Positions 37,677 through 45,641 of a stretch of DNA of 64,000 nt are shown here, in pieces; position 1 is the stretch's first letter, and each line of letters begins with the position of its first letter. The notes below the pieces were generated by a model. That model made no database searches, had not been told where the DNA came from, and saw nothing but the letters and a program-made list of their open reading frames with translations. The DNA comes from Parvibaculum sp039680535 (GTDB lineage: Bacteria > Pseudomonadota > Alphaproteobacteria > Parvibaculales > Parvibaculaceae). The stretch lies in the NCBI RefSeq assembly GCF_039680535.1, contig NZ_JBDKSS010000019.1, positions 51,891-115,890 on the forward strand. Direction: 5' to 3'. Made by a program: the position numbers and the translations under genes.

Positions 37677-38702
37677 ATGGCGCAGCTCCAGTACACATGG
37701 GACGAGCTGATGGCGTCGCACGACTATGCGCGCCCTCATGAAGAGGCAGGCTACCGGCTGCATGGAGGCTTCGACGCCAAGGGCGAATATATCTCGCCGC
37801 GCACGCTCAACCGCTGGCCTGCGGTGAAGGCGTGGGGCGCGCAGTTGACGGCGAGGGGATGGCCGCTCATCGACGCGACGGTGGAGCTTCTCAAGCGCGA
37901 GCATTATCCGAATATCGAACAGCAGAAGCTGTTGCTGGGGAACGGCTATGGCGAGACGCTATGGAACTCGCTGACCATCACCGGGCTCGTCGAGGCGCGA
38001 GGCCGCGCGCTCTGCGAATTCGAGGCGCCGGATTTTCAGCAGATCATCGTCGAGGACATTTCCAACATGTGCACGGGGCACCTGCACAAGGGGCTGCTCT
38101 ATGCGCATGGCGTGGACGAGGGCGGCGATCCGAAAGATGAATCCATCGGCGCGCATGACCAGATGTGGTTCGCCGCGCGCGATCTCGTCTTCGGCAAGGA
38201 CCGTTATCCGGTTCCGCAGGTACCGGACAATATTTCGCGGCCCGATAGCGGCCGTTTGATGCCGCAGATCCCGGCTGGCTTCGAACAGCTCATTCTCCTG
38301 CTGATGAACGTGTTGATGATCGAGGTTCGCGCCGAAGCGGGCTTCAGTTTCAACTGCAACCTGCTGCGCGATCCGGCGACTTTCCCGGACAAGCGCGCGG
38401 AGGCGGAGCTTGCCGCCGATATGATCGAGCGCATCCGCACGGACGAGGCGATCCACGTCGCCTATCTGCAGGCGGCGATTTCCGAGATGCGGAGCCTGAC
38501 TTTCAGGACAGTCGATGGCGGCACCATCGAGGGCCGGAAGATGATCGATCCGGTCTGGGAAGGCATGGTGCAGTGGCATTCGGTGACGCAGGCCGATTTC
38601 AGCCATGCCCAGACGCATGAGAGCATTGCGCGCAGGCTCGCCGACAAGCCCGCTCTCATGGCGAAGTTCGAGACGCTCGAGGATCGTCCGCGCGCCGCCT
38701 GA
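37677..38702 (+). CDS. Unrecognised 341-aa protein, possible ferritin-like metal protein
   Basis: I do not recognise the family. Metal-type motifs suggest a ferritin-like helix bundle: VEDISNMCTGHLHKGLL (Glu, Cys, two His), MIEVRAEAGFSFN (Glu), and TDEAIHVAYLQAAISEM (an ExxH-like pair). Position at the head of a TetR-controlled pair with a flavin oxidoreductase suggests an oxidative enzyme. The motifs are seen in the sequence; the fold and activity are inference. GGGAGGAGAGG precedes the ATG. The protein is full length with no signal peptide. Confidence 0.5.
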   Translation: MAQLQYTWDELMASHDYARPHEEAGYRLHGGFDAKGEYISPRTLNRWPAVKAWGAQLTARGWPLIDATVELLKREHYPNIEQQKLLLGNGYGETLWNSLTITGLVEARGRALCEFEAPDFQQIIVEDISNMCTGHLHKGLLYAHGVDEGGDPKDESIGAHDQMWFAARDLVFGKDRYPVPQVPDNISRPDSGRLMPQIPAGFEQLILLLMNVLMIEVRAEAGFSFNCNLLRDPATFPDKRAEAELAADMIERIRTDEAIHVAYLQAAISEMRSLTFRTVDGGTIEGRKMIDPVWEGMVQWHSVTQADFSHAQTHESIARRLADKPALMAKFETLEDRPRAA

Positions 38703-38740
38703 TCTGAGGAAAACCAAGAAAACAAAACGGGGAGGACAGA

Positions 38741-39964
38741 ATGCGGTTCGGGATTTTCTATGAGCATCAGTTGCCGAGGCCCTGGAACGAGGGCGACGAA
38801 CTGAAACTTTTTCAGGACGCGCTCGACCAGGTTGAGCTTGCAGACAAGCTTGGCATCGATCACGCATGGGAAGTCGAACATCATTTCCTTGAAGAATATT
38901 CGCATTCCTCGGCGCCGGAGGTTTTTCTCGCCGCCTGCTCGCAGCGCACGAAGAACATCCGCCTCGGCCACGGCATCACGCTGATGCCGCCGAACTACAA
39001 TCACCCCGCACGTGTTGCCGAGCGCATCGCGACGCTCGATCTCGTTTCGCGCGGCCGCGTGGAATGGGGCACCGGCGAAAGCTCCGCGCTGCTCGAACTC
39101 GGCGGCTTCAACGTGCCCGTGGGCGAGAAGCGCAGCCAGTGGCGCGAGGCGGTGGAGCAATGCGCCAACATGATGGCGATGGACCCTTACCCCGGCTATG
39201 AGGGCGAATATTTCTCGATGCCCTGCCGCAATATCGTGCCGAAGCCAGTGCAGCGTCCGCATCCCCCGCTCTGGGTCGCCTGCTCGAACCGTGAGACGAT
39301 CAAGCTCGCCGCGCGTCTTGGCATCGGCGCGCTCACCTTCGCCTTTGTCGATCCCTCGGAAGCGAAGCAGTGGGTCGATGATTATTACCGCATCTTCAAG
39401 GAAGAGGCTGTTCCCATCGGCCATGCCTGCAATCCGAATGTCGCCATGGTGACGGGCTTCTCGCTCAATCGGGATGCGGCGGTGGCGAAGGCGCGAGGCA
39501 TGGATGGCTTCCGCTTCTTCGGCTATGCGCTTGGCCACCATTACATCTTCGGCGAGCACAAGCCGGGCCGCACGAACATCTGGGACGCTTTCGAAAAGGC
39601 GCGCCCCACATTGCCGGAAGAGGGTGGCAATCGCGGCATCGGCACGCCGGACGACATGCGCAAGCATCTGCGCGGCTTCGCGGAGGCTGGTGTCGATCAG
39701 GTCGCCTTCATCCAGCAGGGCGGTCGCAACCGGCACGAAGACATCTGCTTGTCGCTCGAGCTTTTTGCCAATGAAGTCATGCCGGAGTTCAAGGAGCATG
39801 AGGCCGAACGGCAGAAGAGGAAGGCCGAGGAGCTGGCTCCCTATATCGAGGCCGCGATGAAGCGAAAGAAATTCATGAAGCCGCTTTCGGATGATGAAAT
39901 CCCGAATGTGGTGGCGCTCGGCCGGCAGATCGCGGAAACGTCGAAGGTCGTTTCCGCCGATTAG
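38741..39964 (+). CDS. Luciferase-like (LLM) flavin oxidoreductase
   Basis: The 407-aa bacterial-luciferase-family TIM barrel starts with MRFGIFYEHQLPRPW. The family positions GIDHAWEVEHHFLEEYSHSSAPEVFLAA and NIRLGHGITLMPPNYNHPARVAERIATLDLVSRGRVEWGTG are typical of FMNH2- or F420-using monooxygenases. It lies 38 bases after the 341-aa gene. Together with the TetR gene this forms a small regulated oxidation cassette. Substrate unknown. Confidence 0.9.
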   Translation: MRFGIFYEHQLPRPWNEGDELKLFQDALDQVELADKLGIDHAWEVEHHFLEEYSHSSAPEVFLAACSQRTKNIRLGHGITLMPPNYNHPARVAERIATLDLVSRGRVEWGTGESSALLELGGFNVPVGEKRSQWREAVEQCANMMAMDPYPGYEGEYFSMPCRNIVPKPVQRPHPPLWVACSNRETIKLAARLGIGALTFAFVDPSEAKQWVDDYYRIFKEEAVPIGHACNPNVAMVTGFSLNRDAAVAKARGMDGFRFFGYALGHHYIFGEHKPGRTNIWDAFEKARPTLPEEGGNRGIGTPDDMRKHLRGFAEAGVDQVAFIQQGGRNRHEDICLSLELFANEVMPEFKEHEAERQKRKAEELAPYIEAAMKRKKFMKPLSDDEIPNVVALGRQIAETSKVVSAD

Positions 39965-39990
39965 AAGCGTTGCATTATCAATGTGACAAG

Positions 39991-40018
39991 GCTGCGCCTC
40001 GAAAGAGGCGCAGCTCTT
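39991..40018 (+). terminator. Terminator after the LLM gene
   Basis: GCTGCGCCTC, loop GAAA and GAGGCGCAGC form a perfect 10-bp stem followed by TCTT. It ends the tetR-LLM transcript. Confidence 0.8.
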
Positions 40019-40071
40019 CATTAAGCTGGGGCGTCGATCGGAAGATCGTTTCAGGTGGAGGAAAGACTCGA

Positions 40072-40500
40072 ATGAGAAAAACAGTTCGTTTCGTCATGCC
40101 GCTGCTCGCCGCTTTCGCTGCCGCTTCGGCCGCGTGGGCAAATCCCGGCGCCGACATCAAGACAGGCGCCGATCTTGTTGCCGCCTGTCAGGCTTCGGTG
40201 GCGAAGGACACCTCCGAAAAGGGCCAGATCTCGGCCACGGCCTGCAACCAGTTTCTGGCTGGCATGGTGGTCGCCGTCTACAACGCGACAGAAGCAGGCA
40301 TGCCGACCAAGCTCCATCGCCTTGGGCCGAAGAAGGACGAGGAGGTTTGCTTCCGCCTTCCTGAGTTCCTGAAGTATGAGGAATTCGCCGCGCTCGTCAT
40401 CAACTACGACAAGTCGCATCCCGGACTTGCCGAGCGTCCTGCGGCGGAACTTGCGGGCCGGAGCCTTGCCGACAAGTTTCCTTGCAAGGAAATCAAATAA
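40072..40500 (+). CDS. Rap1a/Tai-family periplasmic protein
   Basis: This 142-aa protein has a signal peptide (FVMPLLAAFAAASAAWA) and the Rap1a/Tai domain: DLVAACQA, a CNQFLAGMVVAVY cysteine strand, VCFRLPE, then LVINYDKSHPGLAERPAAELAGRSLADKFPC. In Serratia, related proteins give immunity to amidase effectors of type VI secretion. Here there is no effector or T6SS gene, so the role is unclear. The ATG at 40072 follows GGTGGAGGAAAG. Confidence 0.75.
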   Translation: MRKTVRFVMPLLAAFAAASAAWANPGADIKTGADLVAACQASVAKDTSEKGQISATACNQFLAGMVVAVYNATEAGMPTKLHRLGPKKDEEVCFRLPEFLKYEEFAALVINYDKSHPGLAERPAAELAGRSLADKFPCKEIK

Positions 40501-40569
40501 CACCTCGCTGAGGGGCGTTATTTGCAATAGGGACCGGGGCCCAGCGTCAGGGTTCCGGTTCGTTTGCTT

Positions 40570-42024
40570 CTATCGCAACGCGACGCGCGCGATGCGGAAC
40601 GGCACGGGCTTCGCGCGGAGGACCTGTTCGAGATTTGCCTTTGCCGGGATTTCGCCTTCGGCGAGGGCCTCGATTGCGACGCGCGCGGGAGAGCCAGCCA
40701 CACGGGGTAGCGGGACCGAAAAAGTGAGGCGCGTCTTCTGAGCCCGCTTGGACAGACGCGCTCCGAGACGGGCGATCGGCACAGCATCAACGGCGATGTC
40801 GAAGCGGAAACGCCGCGCCACCGAAGGCCGGTCGAATTCGATTTCGATGATGAGGTTGCCGGGCCCGCGTAGTTTGGCGCCGCCGAGCTCGAACTCGTGG
40901 CGCAGTCTCGGTTCGCCCGCGCTCGCCAAAAGGGGTGTAACGGTTTTTCCCGATAGGGGCAGACGCAGGCGGCGTATGCGTGGGACGACCTGGCGCTCGC
41001 GCTCGAAATGGCTCTTGGGTCTCTCAGCGATCAGGGCGGCGAGGCGCCGCAGCGGCGCGCTGGACGGCGAGTTTTGCGCAGCTGCGACGAGGCCGAGCAT
41101 CTGGCGCGCGCCAATCCCGTGGCTCTCCAACTCGCGGATAACGCGCTTGGTGTTGTCGAGTGGAACGAGGCTGTCGAGATAGAGCAGGCAGGCGATGCTG
41201 GCTGCCATGGCGTCGAGCGCGGCGGCGCTGTCGACGACTTTCTCTGGCTCAAGACCATCCTGTTTCAGGAGCGCGATGAGATCGAAGGCCCAGGCGGCGC
41301 TGATCTGGCGGGAGGTGGCCGGCCGCGCCGCATGCGCGGCGGTCAGCGCGATCATGTCGGCATGCGAGGGAACCACGACAGGGCGGCCATGGAAGCGCGC
41401 CGGCGTCGCGCGCGCCCATAGCGCATCGAGCGCGGCATCGGTCAGACGGGGGGCGGGGACCGGCTGGTGATGAACGTCTATGTCGCCATGAAGCCCGCGC
41501 CGAAGGTTGAGCCCGGAGCGGAAGCGCCATGAACTCTGCGCATATTCGCGCGAGTCCCGCGAAGACCATCCCTCGGCATAGAGCAGGGTGATGGCGCGTG
41601 GGTAAAGCGGGCGCGGAACGAGAATATCGAGATCGCCACTGATGCGAGGGCCGCTGCCGCTTACTCCCGCCGCCTGCAACGCGCCGCCCTTGAGCAGCAT
41701 TACGGGGATGGCATGCTCTAGCAGCGTGTCGAGTGCCGCAGCCGAGTCCCGCAACACGAGTTGCGAAGTCGTCCAGTGAGCCTTGGCGAGGCCCTGCACG
41801 CGAGGTCGGTATGGGCAGTCGGGCGCGATGGCCGGCAGGCGCGAGGCGATGGGTGCGAGGAGTTTGTGCTCCTCCCATGTCACATCGTCGAGATCGTGAT
41901 GCGCCTTCCAGCGATCCCAGCATTTCGCCGCGTCGGCGGCCGGCAGCAGGGCGACCCGCAGCAGGAGATCGAGGTCGCCCTGCGGCCAGGATTGGCTCAG
42001 AAGGAAATGGGCGAGCCTATTCAT
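40570..42024 (-). CDS. Nucleotidyltransferase family protein of the HPrK-like cluster
   Basis: This 484-aa protein has a nucleotidyltransferase core near residues 105-200. VMLLKGGALQAAG, RISGDLDILVP (metal-type D-x-D) and DIDVHHQPVP (second acidic strand) match the NTP_transf_5-like family, found in cassettes with HPr-kinase-like and PqqD-like proteins. A C-terminal 180-residue part is beta-rich and unrecognised. It would transfer NMP to an acceptor, perhaps a peptide or sugar. It is last in a five-gene operon and overlaps the preceding glycosyltransferase gene by 8 bases. Confidence 0.75.
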   Translation of the reverse strand: MNRLAHFLLSQSWPQGDLDLLLRVALLPAADAAKCWDRWKAHHDLDDVTWEEHKLLAPIASRLPAIAPDCPYRPRVQGLAKAHWTTSQLVLRDSAAALDTLLEHAIPVMLLKGGALQAAGVSGSGPRISGDLDILVPRPLYPRAITLLYAEGWSSRDSREYAQSSWRFRSGLNLRRGLHGDIDVHHQPVPAPRLTDAALDALWARATPARFHGRPVVVPSHADMIALTAAHAARPATSRQISAAWAFDLIALLKQDGLEPEKVVDSAAALDAMAASIACLLYLDSLVPLDNTKRVIRELESHGIGARQMLGLVAAAQNSPSSAPLRRLAALIAERPKSHFERERQVVPRIRRLRLPLSGKTVTPLLASAGEPRLRHEFELGGAKLRGPGNLIIEIEFDRPSVARRFRFDIAVDAVPIARLGARLSKRAQKTRLTFSVPLPRVAGSPARVAIEALAEGEIPAKANLEQVLRAKPVPFRIARVALR

Positions 42025-42718
42025 CGCGCTCCGCCGGAGTGGCCTGCTGCGCGGCAGCTGCCCGCTTGCGTTCCAGCGCGCGCTTCACCGTGAGGAGGTA
42101 GCCGCGATCCTTCTCAGCGTCACGGCCATAAGAGAGGCTTCCCGGCCTGATGCGGCGCATCGCAAGCACCTCGTTCATCAGCTCGAAGGCGTGGCCGAGT
42201 TCGCGGCCACGGGCGATCCAGTCGACCATGTCGCCGCGTGCGCCGGGTGGGTCGATCACCTCGCCGATGTTCCTTGCAGCTTCTGTGCGTATCATCAGCG
42301 TAGTGCGTCCCCACACATCACTTACTGGGCCGAGTTGCGGCGAGTATGTAGGGCCCTTGAATATCTGGGCTTGCGCGACCAGCGCGGCGACCCCCGAGTT
42401 CTCGGAGAAGCGGACAAGTTGGCGCTCCGCCTTATTAGGAAGCCAGAGGTCATCGGCATCGAGAAATGCGACAAATGGCGTTGTTACAGCCGCTATGCCG
42501 GTCGTGGTTGCCCCCCCACAGCCCTGATTGGTCTGTTGGATTACCGAGATACGTGAGTCCAGCTGCGCCGCACGCAAGCCCGTATCGTCTGTGGAGCCGT
42601 CATCTACCAAAACGATCACTTCAGGTAGAACCGTCTGGGCGAGGATGGAATGAAGCGCCTCTTCGACGGTCGCCGCGGCGTTATATGCGGGAACGACCAC
42701 GCTGTAGGAACTATTCAT
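42017..42718 (-). CDS. Family-2 glycosyltransferase (A)
   Basis: This 233-aa GT2 protein has VVVPAYNAAATVEEALHSILAQ at the N-terminus, the acidic VLVDDGSTDD loop and the metal-binding FLDADDLWLP. It uses a nucleotide-sugar to extend a glycan. The end of the frame is rich in charged residues, with no membrane segment. It overlaps the second GT2 gene upstream by 4 bases and the nucleotidyltransferase downstream by 8. Confidence 0.9.
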   Translation of the reverse strand: MNSSYSVVVPAYNAAATVEEALHSILAQTVLPEVIVLVDDGSTDDTGLRAAQLDSRISVIQQTNQGCGGATTTGIAAVTTPFVAFLDADDLWLPNKAERQLVRFSENSGVAALVAQAQIFKGPTYSPQLGPVSDVWGRTTLMIRTEAARNIGEVIDPPGARGDMVDWIARGRELGHAFELMNEVLAMRRIRPGSLSYGRDAEKDRGYLLTVKRALERKRAAAAQQATPAERDE

Positions 42719-43473
42719 GACTGAAAGACCTCCTCTGCCGATCCACGTCGCTTGAATAGGTCGCCGATTTCCATTGATCCACCGCCCGCGCGTCGCCGAT
42801 TGAGTGATTTACGCAACGCATCAACGAACCCTCGACGCTTCTGCGCTGTATCATTAGTCATATTGGTAGAATGGCGCCGGTAGAACACGGCAACAGCCGT
42901 CTCGAGGATATAGGGTGTTCGGGTCTCAAGGAGGCGCATGAAGAAGTCTGTATCCTCGCCCTGCCGCAATTCTTCGTCGAAGCTGCCCAACCGATCGAAG
43001 ACCGAACGCCGAAAAAGTGCCGCCGCGAGTTGAACGCCTGCGACTGTTACGGTCCTCGACCCCTCGATAACCCTGCTCGTCTCCTCGTCGATTTCTTCGA
43101 AGAATTGTACGAGGCCGATGACGAATTCAATGTCTGCATTGTCATTGAGAACCTGGAGCTGTCGTCCGATCCTGTTTGTGGCAGAGTGATCATCCGCATC
43201 AAGAAAGGTGATGTAGCCGCTGTCGGGCGGAACTGCCGCGAGCCCCGCGTTGCGCGCGCTGGAGACGCCCCTCTGAGGACCTGCAATTAGACGGATACAT
43301 GGATACGCGGCGGCGAGCTGGCCTACGATGGCCGCCGTGTCGTCGGTCGAGCCATCATCGACGACGATGATGTCGAGATCGACCCCCGGCTCGCGCAGCA
43401 GGGAGCGCAATGCGGGGGCGATGAAGCGACCGGCATTGAGTGCGGGCATGATGACGCTGATCTTGTCGGTCAT
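42715..43473 (-). CDS. Family-2 glycosyltransferase (B)
   Basis: This 252-aa GT2 protein has SVIMPALNAGRFIAPALRSLLRE, VVDDGSTDDTAAIV, GVSSARNAGL and FLDADDHSATN. The acceptor is unknown. It overlaps the HPrK-like gene by 4 bases upstream and GT A by 4 bases downstream. Two GT2 enzymes inside an HPrK/PqqD cassette are unusual and suggest that a glycosylated product is made. Confidence 0.9.
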   Translation of the reverse strand: MTDKISVIMPALNAGRFIAPALRSLLREPGVDLDIIVVDDGSTDDTAAIVGQLAAAYPCIRLIAGPQRGVSSARNAGLAAVPPDSGYITFLDADDHSATNRIGRQLQVLNDNADIEFVIGLVQFFEEIDEETSRVIEGSRTVTVAGVQLAAALFRRSVFDRLGSFDEELRQGEDTDFFMRLLETRTPYILETAVAVFYRRHSTNMTNDTAQKRRGFVDALRKSLNRRRAGGGSMEIGDLFKRRGSAEEVFQS

Positions 43474-44522
43474 GCGGGCAATCCTTCGATGAAGCGCCTG
43501 ATGGCGCCCGCGATATCTTCGGCATCTTCCGATAGCAGCACTTCATGGCAGGGAAGATCGCGGCATAGCGCGGCGGCAAACTGGATGCCCCGCGCCTCGT
43601 CGTCGGGCAGCTGGAACACGCTGGACGGCGCGAAGGCGCGCATGGCGACGCCGGCGGATACTGGCCGCAGTTCCGTGCGCGGCAAACGGGCGACCCTGGG
43701 TAGAAGCAGCGCCTTGATCTTCAGCCTGTCAACAAATGGCGACTGCGGCAAGGCGTCGGCATGTATCTCATATTTGCCCTGCCAATTGATCGCGTCCAGA
43801 TGCAACGAGTTGGCGGTCCCGAATGCACGGGCGACGCCGGCGGGATCCTGCTTCAGGATTCGATAAAGCGGGTGTGCCGAGACACCTTCACCCCGGGCAA
43901 GCAGGCAATAGTCGTCGCCCACCGTGGAAAGACCGCCCGCAATGCCTGCGAGCGTGGTCCCCGATTTGCCCGAGCCGCCCGCGCCGGAGAGCAGAACGCC
44001 CTTGCCGCCGAAGCCAAGCGTGGCGGCATGGCAGAGGCGCGCTCCGCGCATCGCCGCGGCCCAATGAAGGAACACCCGAAGGGGGCCGCCGGTCTCCCAG
44101 TCAGGCGTCGCGCCGGGCGTGCGGATCAACTGAACGCCGATGCGTTCGGCGGGCGAGAAAATCTGCCATACGCGCGGATCATGCAGATAGGCGCCGTGGA
44201 ACCCCGCCTTTGCAAGCGCCTCGTTGAACGCCGCGCGGTCGAAAATATCCGCGCCCCAGCGGGCGGGGGGCGGCAGGCCGGTCGACTGCGCGTCGACAAG
44301 GAAGAGCGTGACCTTCGCAGCGTCTTCGCCTGCGGGTATCCGCGCAAGATTGCGGGCACATAGATCTGCATAGGCGGGATCGCTGAACCACGCCTCGATG
44401 TTGACGCCGAAAACGCTCAGCCTGCGCACGTGCAGAGACGCGCGCGGCAGATCGCTCACCTGCTGGATAAGGCCTTGCGCGAAGGCGGGGAGGCTTGCGG
44501 TGTCAATCCGGGCAGCGGGCAT
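43470..44522 (-). CDS. HPr-kinase-related protein (HprK-rel-A type)
   Basis: This 350-aa protein has a C-terminal HprK-like ATPase domain: P-loop GAGGSGKSGTTLAG at residues 180-187 and the following LSTVGDDYCLL strand with acidic residues (HPr-kinase type). The N-terminal 160 residues are unrecognised. HprK-rel-A proteins occur with PqqD-like and nucleotidyltransferase partners and are thought to phosphorylate a peptide or small molecule rather than HPr. No ptsH is nearby. It lies 6 bases after the PqqD-like gene and overlaps GT B by 4 bases. Confidence 0.8.
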   Translation of the reverse strand: MPAARIDTASLPAFAQGLIQQVSDLPRASLHVRRLSVFGVNIEAWFSDPAYADLCARNLARIPAGEDAAKVTLFLVDAQSTGLPPPARWGADIFDRAAFNEALAKAGFHGAYLHDPRVWQIFSPAERIGVQLIRTPGATPDWETGGPLRVFLHWAAAMRGARLCHAATLGFGGKGVLLSGAGGSGKSGTTLAGIAGGLSTVGDDYCLLARGEGVSAHPLYRILKQDPAGVARAFGTANSLHLDAINWQGKYEIHADALPQSPFVDRLKIKALLLPRVARLPRTELRPVSAGVAMRAFAPSSVFQLPDDEARGIQFAAALCRDLPCHEVLLSEDAEDIAGAIRRFIEGLPA

Positions 44523-44528
44523 TGGAGT

Positions 44529-44978
44529 TCAGGCGTTTGGCGCCGGGTCCCGTTTTACAGGCCAGCCGATATCCTCATCGACGTCGTGGATTGGGTCGGC
44601 AAGGATGAGCTCCGCCATGTCGTCGAAGGCTTCCATGGGCGGCACATCTTCGCCGGCGAGCAGGGCCGTGGCTGCTTGTGCCGCTTCGCTTGGTGCCGAG
44701 CGTCCCTCCGAATCAGTCAGCGGACGGATGAGCCCTTTATCGATCATGCTCGCAATGAGAGCTGCGACCGCTTCTCCGAGCGAGGCGCGGGCCGTGGCGG
44801 CATGATCGATCAGGGTCTGCGGCTGATGTCCGCGCGCGAGATCACGCCAAATGTCGGCTGAAACGCCTAGAAGGCTGAAATAATGCCCATTTGCCAGGTT
44901 CAGGACGACGATCTCTCCGCCAAAATCCTCGGCTACCACGTCGGGAGTGGATACTTCGTAGGCCGTCTCAAAATGCAT
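44529..44978 (-). CDS. PqqD-family peptide chaperone of the HPrK-like cluster
   Basis: This 149-aa protein has a PqqD-like/RiPP-recognition-element winged-helix fold in residues 10-90: DVVAEDFGGEIVVLNLANGHYFSLLGVSADIWRDLARG, then SLGEAVAALIASMIDKGLIRPL. PqqD-type proteins bind leader peptides and present them to modifying enzymes. A 55-residue acidic tail follows. It starts inside the TGA of a small upstream frame (44968-45150), possibly for translational coupling. Confidence 0.75.
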   Translation of the reverse strand: MHFETAYEVSTPDVVAEDFGGEIVVLNLANGHYFSLLGVSADIWRDLARGHQPQTLIDHAATARASLGEAVAALIASMIDKGLIRPLTDSEGRSAPSEAAQAATALLAGEDVPPMEAFDDMAELILADPIHDVDEDIGWPVKRDPAPNA

Positions 44979-45150
44979 AAGTGAAAAGCCTCGTCTTTAA
45001 CTGCGCTGCGGGCGGGCGGGAGACGCGCCGTCCGGAGAACGATAGTAGGTACTCGCGAAAATCAGTTGGCCCAGTTTGTTGCAAAATCGTCAAGGACGCC
45101 ATTCCTAGATGTCGAAAATTTTCATCAGGATTGTTAAGGGGGCGTTCCAT
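44968..45150 (-). CDS. Small ORF overlapping pqqD-like start; possible precursor peptide
   Basis: The frame from ATG 45150 codes for 60 aa and ends in TGA overlapping the PqqD-like ATG by 11 bases. AGGA about 10 bases upstream of the ATG is only a weak ribosome-binding site, and third-position GC is lower than in true genes here. A TTG at 45171 could extend it. It has no glycine-rich or cysteine-rich core. If real it might be a leader/core precursor for the cassette; it may equally be a chance frame in the operon leader. Confidence 0.25.
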   Translation of the reverse strand: MERPLNNPDENFRHLGMASLTILQQTGPTDFREYLLSFSGRRVSRPPAAQLKTRLFTYAF

Positions 45151-45233
45151 CCGCTTTTGTCCTACGGCCAATAAAGAATGTTCAAGTCATGCAGGCCACC
45201 TTATTCTGAGAAAAACACCCAAGGGAGGGGCCG

Positions 45234-45638
45234 ATGAGCCTGGTGATGGAAAGTCTTGAAAAGGTGGGCGATCGGGTCGGGGATCCGACCCCGCTTGTCT
45301 ATGAGCGCCTCTTTTCACGTAATCCCGACATGAAGGCGCTCTTCGTGCGCGACGCCAACGATCTTGTGAAGGGTGAAATGCTGGCGCAGGTCATTGAGTG
45401 CCTCGTCGATTTCACCGGCGATCGGCGCTACGCCGCCAACATGATTCCCAGCGAATTGCGAAATCACGAAAATCTCGGCGTGCCGCCGGCCGTCTTCGCC
45501 ACTTTCTTCGGTACCGTCATGGAGACGTTCCGCGACATCCTCGGCGCGGATTGGACCCCGGAGATGGAGCGGGAGTGGCGGCAATTGCTTGCCGGCCTCG
45601 ATGGGCTGATCGGCGACCTCGCGGCCGCGCACGCCTGA
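45234..45638 (+). CDS. Globin-family haem protein
   Basis: This 134-aa globin has a proximal-histidine region ELRNHENLGVPPAVFATFFGTV (F-helix) and an N-terminal A/B helix region with VYERLFSRNPDMKALF. The B10/E-helix sites are harder to place. It is short, without a reductase domain, so it would bind O2 or NO and rely on other reductants. It starts after GGGAGGGG and converges on the GT61 gene. It diverges from the PqqD cassette across a 255-base spacer. Confidence 0.85.
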   Translation: MSLVMESLEKVGDRVGDPTPLVYERLFSRNPDMKALFVRDANDLVKGEMLAQVIECLVDFTGDRRYAANMIPSELRNHENLGVPPAVFATFFGTVMETFRDILGADWTPEMEREWRQLLAGLDGLIGDLAAAHA

Positions 45639-45641
45639 TCG

